Positions 33,179-45,500 of a DNA stretch of 64,000 bases are shown here, piece by piece (position 1 is the first letter of the stretch; each line of letters opens with the position of its first letter). The notes beneath the pieces were generated by a model. It made no database searches. It saw only the letters and a list, made by a program, of their open reading frames with translations, and was not told where the DNA came from. The stretch covers positions 1 through 64,000 of the forward strand of contig CANXME010002158.1 of NCBI GenBank assembly GCA_948144175.1, in the 5' to 3' direction. A program made the position numbers and the translations under genes. The DNA is from Closterium sp. NIES-65 (lineage: Eukaryota; Streptophyta; Zygnematophyceae; Desmidiales; Closteriaceae).

Positions 33179-33377
33179 CCTTGCTTGTACCTTCACATAT
33201 ATATATACTCTTGCTCTTGTATATCTCTATATATGATCTTGCATGTGAACTGGCCTTGTGGCCTTTGAACTTGTGCTCGGAATGCGTGGTGACTTTGTGA
33301 TCCACCCTGAGCTTTGCTTTGCTTTGCTTGACTGGTCTTGTGACCCCTTGTTCTCCCCCACTTTGCCTATGGGGGTG
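33179..33377 (+). other. Copia-3 3' UTR and polypurine tract
   Basis: 199 bp between the pol stop and the 3' LTR. It has TATATATATA, GCTTTGCTTTGC repeats and, at the end, ATGGGGGTG directly against the LTR (polypurine tract). CCCCCA (33355-33360) can pair with TGGGGG (33370-33375). The last 70 bases are nearly the same as in Copia-1 and Copia-4. Confidence 0.82.
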
Positions 33378-33509
33378 TGGCAGAACATATAGCTTACTTG
33401 TTTCTGTAGGCTATAGTGGGGTATCCCATAGGGGGTACAACCCAATTAGGGTTTCCTATTTGTACTCACTTCGTTCATAGTCATTTCATTCTCGTTCTTT
33501 GTTTCCACA
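33378..33509 (+). repeat. Copia-3 3' LTR
   Basis: 132 bp, begins TGGCAGAAC where the 5' LTR has TGTCAGAAC, and ends TTTCCACA. Otherwise identical to 26078-26209. Confidence 0.93.
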
Positions 33510-36500
33510 TATATATATATATGGAAAGTGGTGCATTGGCCAGGTCGGTCAGTATGGGAACTTAGAGTGCAAATGCCTGGGAGAACGGAACCGCTCAGAT
33601 CTCGCATAATACACGGAATCTAGTGGTCTCACTCAAATATAAGGTAGGAAATATATTCATCTAATGAACGTAAGGGTTTGAAAGGTAACTAACGCACATG
33701 TGTAGAGAAAATGGTGCATCGGTCAGTCTGGCCGGCATTTCGCACTCATAGTGCAGGTGGGGCCAGGGAGAACGGAAACGCTCGTTTCTCAAAAAGTAGA
33801 GGGAATCTAACGGTCTCACTCGATCAGAAGGTGGGAAATATATATCTCTAGTCAGCTAAAAAGGCTTGAAATGTATTCAACGCACATGTATAGAGAAAAT
33901 GGTGCATTGGCCAGGTCGGTCAGTATCGGAAATTAGAATGCAAATGCCAGGGAGAACGGAAGCGCTCAGATCTCGCACACTACACGGAATCAAGTGGTCT
34001 CACTCAAATAGAAAGTAGGAAATATATTCATCTAGTGAACCTAAGGGTTTGAAAGGTAACTAACGCACCTATGTAGAGAAAATTGTGCATCGGCGAGTCT
34101 GGCCGGCATTTCGCACTTATAGTGCAACTAGGGCCAAGGAGAACGGAAACGCTCATTTCTCAAAAAGTAGAGGGAATCTAGCGGTCTCACTCGATCAGAA
34201 GGTGGGAAATATATAAATCTAGTGAGCTAATAAGGTTCGAAGGAATCTAATGCATATGTATATGGAAAATGGTGCATTGGCCAGGTTGGTCAGTATGGGA
34301 ACTTAGAGTGCAAATGCCTGGGAGAACGGAACCGCTCAGATCTCGCATAATACACGGAATCTAGTGGTCTCACTCAAATATAAGGGAGGAAATATATTCA
34401 TCTAGTGAACGTAAGGGTTTGAAAGGTAACTAACGCACATGTGTAGAGAAAATTGTGCATCGGCCAGTCTGGCCGGCATTTCGCACTTATGGTGCAACTA
34501 GGGCCAAGAAGAACGGAAACGCTCATTTCTCAAAAAGTAGAAGGGATCTAGCGGTCTCACTCGATCTGAAGGTGGGAAATATATAAATCTAGTGAGCTAA
34601 TAATGTCCGAAAGGAATATAATGCATATGTATATGGAAAATGGTGCATTGGCCAGGTCGGTCAGTATCGGAACTTAGAGTGCAAATGCCAAGGAGAACGG
34701 AAGCGCTCAGATCTCGCATAGTACACGGAATCTAGTGGTCTCACTCAAAAAGAAGGTAGGAAATAAACTCATCTAGTGAACGTAAGGGTTTGAAAGGTAA
34801 CTAACGCACATGTGTAGAGAAAATGGTGCATCGGCCAGTCTGGCCGCATTTCGCACTTATAGTGCAAGTAGGGCCAAGGAGAACGGAAACGCTCATTTCT
34901 CAAAAATTAAAGGGAATCTAGCGGTCTCACTCGATCAGAAGGTGGGAAATATATAAATCTAGTGAGCTTATAAGGTTTGAAAGGAATCTAATGCATATGT
35001 ATATGGAAAATGGTGCATTGGCCAGGTCGGTCAGTATGGGAACTTAGAGTGCAAATGCCAGGGAGAACGGAAACGCTCAGATCTCGCATAGTACACGGAA
35101 TCTAGTGGTCTCACTCAAATATAAGGTAGAAAATATATTCATCTAGTGAACGTAAGGGTTTGAAAGGTAACTAACGCACATGTGTAGAGAAAATGGTGCA
35201 TCGGCCAGTCTGGCCGGCATTTCGCACTTATAGTGCAAGTAGGGCCAAGGAGAACGGAAACGCTCATTTCTCAAAAAGTAAAGGGAATCTAGCGGTCTCA
35301 CTCGATCAGAAGGTGGGAAATATATAAATCTAGTGAGCTAATAAGGTTCGGAAGGAATTTAATGCATATGTATATGGAAAGTGGTGCATTGGCCAGGTCG
35401 GTCAGTATGGGAACTTAGAGTGCAAATGCTTGGGAGAACGGAACCGCTCAGATCTCGCATAATACACGGAATCTAGTGGTCTCACTCAAATATAAGGTAG
35501 GAAATAAATTCATCTAGTGAACGTAAGGGTTTGAAAGGTAACTAACGCACCTGTGTAGAGAAAATGGTGCATCGGCCAGTCTGGCCGGCATTTCGCACTC
35601 ATAGTGCAGGTGGGGCCAGGGAGAACGGAAACGCTCGTTTCTCAAAAAGTAGAGGGAATCTAACAGTCTCACTCGATCAGAAGGTGGGAAATATATAAAT
35701 CTAGTCAGCTAAAAAGGCTTGAAATGTATTCAACGCACATGTATAGAGAAAATGGTGCATTGGCCAGGTCGGTCAGTATCGGAACTTAGAATGCAAATGC
35801 CAGGGAGAACGGAAGCGCTCAGATTTCGCACAGTACACGGAATCAAGTGGTCTCACTCAAATAGAAAGTAGGAAATAAATTCATCTAGTGAACGTAAGGG
35901 TTTGAAAGGTAACTAACGCACCTATGTAGAGAAAATTGTGCATCGGCCAGTCTGGCCGGCATTTCGCACTTATAGTGCAACTAGGGCCAAGGAGAACGGA
36001 AACGCTCATTTCTCAAAAAGTAGAGGGAATCTAGCGGTCTCACTCGATCAGAAGGTGGGAAATATATAAATCTAGTGAGCTAATAAGGTTCGAAGGAATC
36101 TAATGCATATGTATATGGAAAATGGTGCATTGGCCAGGTTGGTCAGTATGGGAACTTAGAGTGCAAATGCCAGGGAGAACGGAAGCGCTCAGATCTCGCA
36201 TAATACACGGAATCTAGTGGTCTCACTCAAATAGAAGGTAGGAAATAAATTCATCTAGTGAACGTAAGGGTTTGAAAGGTAACTAACGCACAAGTGTAGA
36301 GAAAATGGTGCATCGGCCTGTCTGGCCGGCATTTCGCACTTATAGTGCAAGTAGGGCCAAGGAGAACGGAAACGCTCATTTCTCAAAAAATAAAGGGAAT
36401 CTAGCGGTCTCACTCGATCAGAAGGTGGGAAATATATAAATCTAGTGAGCTAATAAGGTTTGGAAGGAATCTAAGGCATATGTATATGGAAAGTGGTGCA

Positions 36501-39500
36501 TTGGCCAGGTCGGTTAATATGGGAACTTATAGTGCAAATGCCTGGGAGAACGGAAGCGCTCAGATCTCGCATAGTACACGGAATCTAGTGGTCTCACTCA
36601 AATATAAGGTAGGAAATAAATTCATCTAGTGAACGTAAGGGTTTGAAAGGTAACTAACGCACATGTGTAGAGAAAATGGTGCATCGGCCAGTCTGGCCGG
36701 CATTTCGCACTTACAGTGCAGGTGGGGCCAGGGAGAACGGAAACGCCCATTTCTCAAAAAGTAAAGGGGATCTAGCGGTCTCACTCGATCAGAAGGTGGG
36801 AAATATATAAATCTAGTGAGCTAATAAGGTTCGGAAGGAATCTAATGCATATGTATATGGAAAGTGGTGCATTGGCCAGGTCGGTCAGTATGGGAACTTA
36901 GAGTGCAAATGCCTGGGAGAACGGAACCGCTCAGATCTCGCATAATACACGGAATCTAGTGGTCTCACTCAAATATAAGGTAGGAAATAAATTCATCTAG
37001 TGAACGTAAGGGTTTGAAAGGTAACTAACGCACCTGTGTAGAGAAAATGGTGCATCGGCCAGTCTGGCCGGCATTTCGCACTCATAGTGCAGGTGGGGCC
37101 AGGGAGAACGGAAACGCTCGTTTCTCAAAAAGTAGAGGGAATCTAACGGTCTCACTCGATCAGAAGGTGGGAAATATATAAATCTAGTCAGCTAAAAAGG
37201 CTTGAAATGTATTCAACGCACATGTATAGAGAAAATGGTGCATTGGCCAGGTCGGTCAGTATCGGAACTTAGAATGCAAATGCCAGGGAGAACGGAAGCG
37301 CTCAGATTTCGCACAGTACACGGAATCAAGTGGTCTCACTCAAATAGAAAGTAGGAAATAAATTCATCTAGTGAACGTAAGGGTTTGAAAGGTAACTAAC
37401 GCACCTATGTAGAGAAAATTGTGCATCGGCCAGTCTGGCCGGCATTTCGCACTTATAGTGCAACTAGGGCCAAGGAGAACGGAAACGCTCATTTCTCAAA
37501 AAGTAGAGGGAATCTAGCGGTCTCACTCGATCAGAAGGTGGGAAATATATAAATCTAGTGAGCTAATAAGGTTCGAAGGAATCTAATGCATATGTATATG
37601 GAAAATGGTGCATTGGCCAGGTTGGTCAGTATGGGAACTTAGAGTGCAAATGCCAGGGAGAACGGAAGCGCTCAGATCTCGCATAATACACGGAATCTAG
37701 TGGTCTCACTCAAATAGAAGGTAGGAAATAAATTCATCTAGTGGACGTAAGGGTTTGAAAGGTAACTAACGCACAAGTGTAGAGAAAATGGTGCATCGGC
37801 CAGTCTGGCCGGCATTTCGCACTTATAGTGCAAGTAGGGCCAAGGAGAACGGAAACGCTCATTTCTCAAAAAATAAAGGGAATCTAGCGGTCTCACTCGA
37901 TCAGAAGGTGGGAAATATATAAATCTAGTGAGCTAATAAGGTTTGGAAGGAATCTAAGGCATATGTATATGGAAAGTGGTGCATTGGCCAGGTCGGTCAG
38001 TATGGGAACTTAGAGTGCAAATGCCTGGGAGAACGGAAGCGCTCAGATCTCGCATAGTACACGGAATCTAGTGGTCTCACTCAAATATAAGGTAGGAAAT
38101 AAATTCATCTAGTGAACGTAAGGGTTTGAAAGGTAACTAACGCACATGTGTAGAGAAAATGGTGCATCGGCCAGTCTGGCCGGCATTTCGCACTTACAGT
38201 GCAGGTGGGGCCAGGGAGAACGGAAACGCCCATTTCTCAAAAAGTAAAGGGGATCTAGCGGTCTCACTCGATCAGAAGGTGGGAAATATATAAATCTAGT
38301 GAGCTAATAAGGTTTGGAAGGAATCTAATGCATATGTATATGGAAAGTGGTGCATTGGCCAGGTCGGTCAGTATGGGAACTTAGAGTGCAAATGCCTGGG
38401 AGAACGGAACCGCTCAGATCTCGCATAATACACGGAATCTAGTGGTCTCACTCAAATATAAGGGAGGAAATATATTCATCTAGTGAACGTAAGGGTTTGA
38501 AAGGTAACTAACGCACATGTGTAGAGAAAATTGTGCATCGGCCAGTCTGGCCGGCATTTCGCACTTATGGTGCAACTAGGGCCAAGAAGAACGGAAACGC
38601 TCATTTCTCAAAAAGTAGAAGGGATCTAGCGGTCTCACTCGATCTGAAGGTGGGAAATATATAAATCTAGTGAGCTAATAATGTTCGAAAGGAATCTAAT
38701 GCATATGTACATGGAAAATGGTGCATTGGCCAGGTCGGTCAGTATCGGAACTTAGAGTGCAAATGCCAAGGAGAACGGAAGCGCTCAGATCTCGCATAGT
38801 ACACGGAATCTAGTGGTCTCACTCAAAAAGAAGGTAGGAAATAAACTCATCTAGTGAACGTAAGGGTTTGAAAGGTAGCTAACGCACATGTGTAGAGAAA
38901 ATGGTGCATCGGCCAGTCTGGCCGCATTTCGCACTTATAGTGCAAGTAGGGCCAAGGAGAACGGAAACGCTCATTTCTCAAAAAGTAAAGGGAATCTAGC
39001 GGTCTCACTCGATCAGAAGGTGGGAAATATATAAATCTAGTGAGCTAATAAGGTTCGGAAGGAATCTAATGCATATGTATATGGAAAGTGGTGCATTGGC
39101 CAGGTCGGTCAGTATGGGAACTTAGAGTGCAAATGCCTGGGAGAATGGAACCGCTCAGATCTCGCATAATACACGGAATCTAGTGGTCTCACTCAAATAT
39201 AAGGGAGGAAATATATTCATCTAGTGAACGTAAGGGTTTGAAAGGTAACTAACGCACATGTGTAGAGAAAATTGTGCATCGGCCAGTCTGGCCGGCATTT
39301 CGCACTTATGGTGCAACTAGGGCCAAGAAGAACGGAAACACTCATTTCTCAAAAAGTAGAAGGGATCTAGCGGTCTCACTCGATCTGAAGGTGGGAAATA
39401 TATAAATCTAGTGAGCTAATAATGTTCGAAAGGAATCTAATGCATATGTACATGGAAAATGGTGCATTGGCCAGGTCGGTCAGTATCGGAACTTAGAGTG

Positions 39501-42500
39501 CAAATGCCAAGGAGAACGGAAGCGCTCAGATCTCGCATAGTACACGGAATCTAGTGGTCTCACTCAAAAAGAAGGTAGGAAATAAACTCATCTAGTGAAC
39601 GTAAGGGTTTGAAAGGTAACTAACGCACATGTGTAGAGAAAATGGTGCATCGGCCAGTCTGGCCGCATTTCGCACTTATAGTGCAAGTAGGGCCAAGGAG
39701 AACGGAAACGCTCATTTCTCAAAAAGTAAAGGGAATCTAGCGGTCTCACTCGATCAGAAGGTGGGAAATATATAACTCTAGCGAGCTAATAAGGTTTGAA
39801 AGGAATCTAATGCATATGTATATGGAAAATGGTGCATTGGCCAGGTCGGTCAGTATGGGAACTTAGAGTGCAAATGCCAGGGAGAACGGAAGCGCTCAGA
39901 TCTCGCATAGTACACGGAATCTAGTGGTCTCACTCAAATATAAGGTAGAAAATATATTCATCTAGTGAACGTAAGGGTTTGAAAGGTAACTAACGCACAT
40001 GTGTAGAGAAAATGGTGCATCGGCCAGTCTGGCCGGCATTTCGCACTTATAGTGCAAGTAGGGCCAAGGAGAACGGAAACGCTCATTTCTCAAAAAGTAA
40101 ACGGAATCTAGCGGTCTCACTCGATCAGAAGGTGGGAAATATATAAATCTAGTGAGCTAATAAGGTTCGGAAGGAATCTTTTGCATATGTATATGGAAAG
40201 TGGTGCATTGGCCAGGTCGGTCAGTATGGGAACTTAGAGTGCAAATGCCTGGGAGAACGGAACTGCTCAGATCTCGCATAATACACGGAATCTAGTGGTC
40301 TCACTCAAATATAAGGTAGGAAATATATTCATCTAGTGAACGTAAGGGTTTGAAAGGTAACTAACGCACATGTGTAGAGAAAATGGTGCATCGGCCAGTC
40401 TGGCCGGCATTTCGCACTCATAGTGCAGGTGGGGCCAGGGAGAACGGAAACGCACGTTTCTCAAAAAGTAGAGGGAATCTAACGGTCTCACTCGATCAGA
40501 AGGTGGGAAATATATAAATCTACTCAGCTAAAAAGGTTTGAAATGTATTCAACGCACATGTATAGAGAAAATGGTGCATTGGCTAGGTCGGTCGGTATCG
40601 GAACTTAAAATGCAAATGCCAGGGAGAACGGAAGCGCTCAGATCTCGCATAGTACACGAAATCAAGTGGTCTCACTCAAATAGAAAGTAGGAAATATATT
40701 CATCTAATGAACGTAAGGGTTTGAAAGGTAACTAACGCACATGTGTAGAGAAAATTGTGCATCGGCCAGTCTGGCCGGCATTTCGCACTTGATAGTGCAA
40801 CTAGGGCCAAGGAGAACGGAAACGCTCATTTCTCAAAAAGTAGAGAGAATCTAGCGGTCTCACTTGATCAGAAGGTGGGAAATATATAAATCTAGAGAGC
40901 TTATAAGGTTCGGAAGGAATATAATGCATATGTATATAGAAAGTGGTGCATTGGCCAGGTCGGTCAGTATGGGAACTTAGAGTGCAAATGCCTGGGAGAA
41001 CGGAACCGCTCAGATCTCGCATAATACACGGAATCTAGTGGTCTCACTCAAATATAAGGTAGGAAATATATTCATCTAGTGAACGTAAGGGTTTGAAAGG
41101 TAACTAACGCACATGTGTAGAGAAAATGGTGCATCGGCCAGTCTGGCCGGCATTTCTCACTCATAGTGCAGGTGGGGCCAGGGAGAACGGAAACGCTCGT
41201 TTCTCAAAAAGTAGAGGGAATCTAACGGTCTCACTCGATCAGAAGGTGGGAAATATATAAATCTAGTTAGCTAAAAAGGTTTGATAGTATTCAACGCACA
41301 TGTATGGAGAAAATGGTGCATTGGCCAGGTCGGTCAGTATCGGAACTTAGAGTGCAAATGCCAGGGAGAACGGAAGCGCTCAGATCTCGCATAGTACACG
41401 GAATCAAGTGGTCTCACTCAAATAGAAAGTAGGAAATATATTCATCTAGTGAACGTAAGGGTTTGAAAGGTAACTAACGCACATGTGTAGAGAAAATTGT
41501 GCATCGGCCAGTCTGGCCGGCATTTCGCACTTATAGTGCAACTAGGGCCAAGGAGAACGGAAACGCTCATTTCTCAAAAAGTAGAGGGAATCTAGCAGTC
41601 TCACTCGATCAGAAGGTGGGAAATATATAAATCTAGTGAGCTAATAAGGTTCGAAAGGAATCTAATGCATATGTATATAAAAAATGGTGCATTGGCCAGG
41701 TCGGTCAGTATGGGAACTTAGAGTGCAAATGCCAGGGAGAACGGAAGCGCTCGGATCTCGCAAATGCCTCACTCAAATAGAAGGTAGGAAATAAATTCAT
41801 CTAGTGAACGTAAGGGTTTGAAAGGTAACTAACGCAAATGTGTAGAGAAAATGGTGCATCGGCCAGTCTGGCGGGCATTTCGCACTTATAGTGCAAGTAG
41901 GGCCAAGGAGAACGGTAACGCTCATTTCTCAAAAAGTAAAGGGAATCTAGCGGTCTCACTCGATCCGAAGGTGGGAAATATATAAATCTAGTGAGCTAAT
42001 AAGGTTTGGAAGGAATCTAATGCATATGTATTTGGAAAGTGGTGCATTGGCCAGGTCGGTCAGTATGGGAACTTAGAGTGCAAATGCCTGGGAGAACGGA
42101 ACCGCTCAGATCTCGCATAATACACGGAATCTAGTGGTCTCACTCAAATATAAGGTAGGAAATATATTCATCTAGTGAACGTAAGGGTTTGAAAGGTAAC
42201 TAACGCACATGTGTAGAGAAAATGGTGCATCGGCCAGTCTGGCCGGCATTTCGCACTCATAGTGCAGGTGGGGCCAGGGAGAACGGAAACGCTTGTTTCT
42301 CAAAAAGTAGAGGGAATCTAACGGTCTCACTCGATCAGAAGGTGGGAAATATATAAATCTAGTCAGCTAATAAGGTTCGGAAGGATTCTAATGCATATGT
42401 ATATGGAAAGTGGTGCATTGGCCAGGTCGGTCAGTATGGGAACTTAGACTGCAAATGCCTGGGAGAACGGAACCGCTCAGATCTCGCATAATACACAGAA

Positions 42501-45500
42501 TCTAGTGGTCTCACTCAAATATAAGGTAGGAAATATATTCATCTAGTGAACGTAAGGGTTTGAAAGGTAACTAACGCACATGTGTAGAGAAAATGGTGCA
42601 TCGGCCAGTCAGGCCGGCATTTCGCACTCATAGTGCAGGTGGGGCCAGGGAGAACGGAAACGCTCGTTTCTCAAAAAGTAGAGGGAATGTAACAGTCTCA
42701 CTCGATCAGAAGGTGGGAAATATATAAGTATAGTCAGCTAAAAAGGTTTGAAATGTATTCAACGCACATGTATAGAGAAAATGGTGCATTGGCCAGGTCG
42801 GTCAGTATTGGAACTTAAAATGAAAATGCTAGGGAGAACGGAAGCGCTCAGATCTCGCATAGTACACGGAATCAAGTGGTCTCACTCAAATAGAAAGTAG
42901 GAAATATATTCATCTAGTGAACGTAAGGGTTTGAAAGGTAACTAACGCACATGTGTCGAGAAAATTGTGCATCGGCCAGTCTGGCCGGCATTTCGCACTT
43001 ATAGTGCAACTAGGGCCAAGGAGAACGGAAACGCTCATTTCTCAAAAAGTAGAGGGAATCTAGCGGTCTCACTGGATCAGAAGGTGGGAAATATATAAAT
43101 CTAGTGAGCTAATAAGGTTCGAAAGGAATCTAATGCATATGTATATGGAAAATGGTGCATTGGCCAGGTCGGTCAGTATGGGAACTTAGAGTGCAAATGC
43201 CAGGGAGAACGGAAGCGCTCAGATCTCGCATAGTACACAGAATCTAGTAGCCTCACTCAAATATAAGGTAGGAAATAAATTCATCTAGTGAACGTAAGGG
43301 TTTGAAAGGTAACTAACGCACATGTGTAGAGAAAATGGTGCATCGGCCAGTCTGGCCGGCATTTCGCACTTATAGTGCAAGTAGGGCCAAGGAGAACGGA
43401 ATTGCTCATTTCTCAAAAAGTAGAGGGAATCTAGCGGTCTCACTCGATCAAAAGGTGGGAAATATATAAATCTAGTGAGCTAATAAGGTTTGAAAGGAAT
43501 CTAATGCATATGTATATGGAAAATGGTGCATTGGCCAGGTCGGTCAGTATGGGAGCTTAGAGTGCAAATGCCAGGGAGAACGGAAGCGATCAGATCTCGC
43601 ATAGTACACGGAATCTAGTAGCCTTACTCAAATAGAAGGTAGGAAATAAATTTATCTAGAGAACGTAAGGGTTTGAAAGGTAACTAACGCACATGAGATG
43701 GTGCATCGGCCAGTCTGGCCGGCATTTCGCACTTATAGTGCAAGTAGGGCCAAGGAGAACGGAAACGCTCATTTTTCAAAACATAAAAGGAATCTAGCGG
43801 TCTCACTCGATCAGAAGGTGGAAAATATATTTATCTAGTGAGCTAATAAGGTTCGAAAGGAATCTAATGCATATATATATGGAAAATGGTGCATTGGCCA
43901 GGTCGGTCAGTATGGGAACTTAGAGTGCAAATGCCAGGGAGAACGGAAGCGCTCAGGTCTCGCATAGTACACGGAATCTAGTGGTCTCACTCAAATAGAA
44001 GGTAGGAAATAAATTCATCTAGTGAACGTAAGGGTTTGAAAGGTAACTAACGCACATGTGTAGAGAAAATGGTGCATCGGCCAGTCTGGCCGGCATTTCG
44101 CACTTATAGTGCAAGTAGGGCCAAGGAGAACGGAAACGCTCATTTCTCAAACAGTAAAGGGAATCTAGCGGTCTCACTCGATCAGAAGGTGGGAAATATA
44201 TAAATCTAGTGAGCTAATAAGGTTCGAAAGGAATCTAATGCATATGTATATGGAAAATGGTGCATTGGCCAGGTTGGTCAGTATGGGAACTTAGAGTGCA
44301 AATGACAGGGAGAACGGAAGCGTTCAGATCTCACATAGTACACGGAATCTAGTGGTCTCACTCAAATAGAAGGTAGGAAATAAATTCATCTAGTGAACGT
44401 AAGGGTTTGAAAGGTAACTAACGCACATGTGTAGAGAAAATGGTGCATCGGCCAGTCTGGCCGGCATTTCGCACTTATAGTGCAAGTAGGGCCAAGGAGA
44501 ACGGAAACGCTCATTTCTCAAAAAGTAAAGGGAATCTAACGGTCTCACTCGATCAGAAGGTGGGAAATATATAAATCTAGTGAGCTAATAAGGTTCGGAA
44601 GGAATCTAATGCATATGTATATGGAAAGTGGTGCATTGGCCAGGTCGGTCAGTATGGGAACTTCGAGTGCAAATGCCTGGGAGAACGGAACCGCTCAGAT
44701 CTCGCATAATACACGGAATCTAGTGGTCTCACTCAAATATAAGGTAGGAAATATATTCATCTAGTGAACGTAAGGGTTTCAAAGGTAATTAACGCACATG
44801 TGTAGAAAAAATGGTGCATCGGCCAGTCTGGCCGGCATTTCGCACTCATAGTGCAGGTGGGGCCAGGGAGAACGGAAACGCTCGTTTCTCAAAAAGTAGA
44901 GGGAATCTAACGGTCTCACTCGATCAGAAGGTGGGAAATATATAAATCTAGTCAGCTAAAAAGGTTTGATAGTATTCAACGCACATGTATAGAGAAAATG
45001 GTGCATTGGCCAGGTCGGTCAGTATCGGAACTTAGAGTGCAAATGCCAGGGAGAACGGAAGCGCTTAGATCTCGCATAGTACACGGAATCAAGTGGTCTC
45101 ACTCAAATAGAAAGTAGGAAATATATTCATCTAGTGAACGTAAGGGTTTGAAAGGTAACTAACGCACATGTGTAGAGAAAATTGTGCATCGGCCAGTCTG
45201 GCCGGCATTTCGCACTTATAGTGCAACTAGGGCGAAGGAGAACGGAAACGCTCATTTCTCAAAAAGTAGAGGGAATCTAGCGGTCTTACTCGATCAAAAG
45301 GTGGGAAATATATAAATCTAGTGAGCTAATAAGGTTCGAGAGGAATCTAATGCATATGTATATGGAAAATGGCGCATTGGCCAGGTCGGTCAGTATGGGA
45401 ACTTAGGGTGCAAATGTCAGGGAGAACGGAAGCGCTCAGATCTCGCATAGTACACGGAATCTAGTGGTCTCACTCAAATAAAAGGTAGGAAATATATTCA

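Larger units (their letters stand above)
26078..33509 (+). mobile_element. Copia-3: intact full-length Ty1/copia retrotransposon, plus strand
   Basis: A 7432-bp element with 132-bp LTRs (26078-26209, 33378-33509) that differ at two positions. Both differences are at inward-facing LTR ends: the last base of the 5' LTR and the third base of the 3' LTR. Putative target duplication is TATAT on both sides (26073-26077, 33510-33514), within an AT-rich satellite stretch that has become an (AT)n run on the right, so it is less certain than the others. Primer site TGGAATCAGAGC follows the 5' LTR, and a polypurine tract precedes the 3' LTR. The single Gag-Pol frame is uninterrupted with all catalytic motifs present. 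It is the best candidate autonomous element and a possible helper for the defective ones. Confidence 0.96.
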
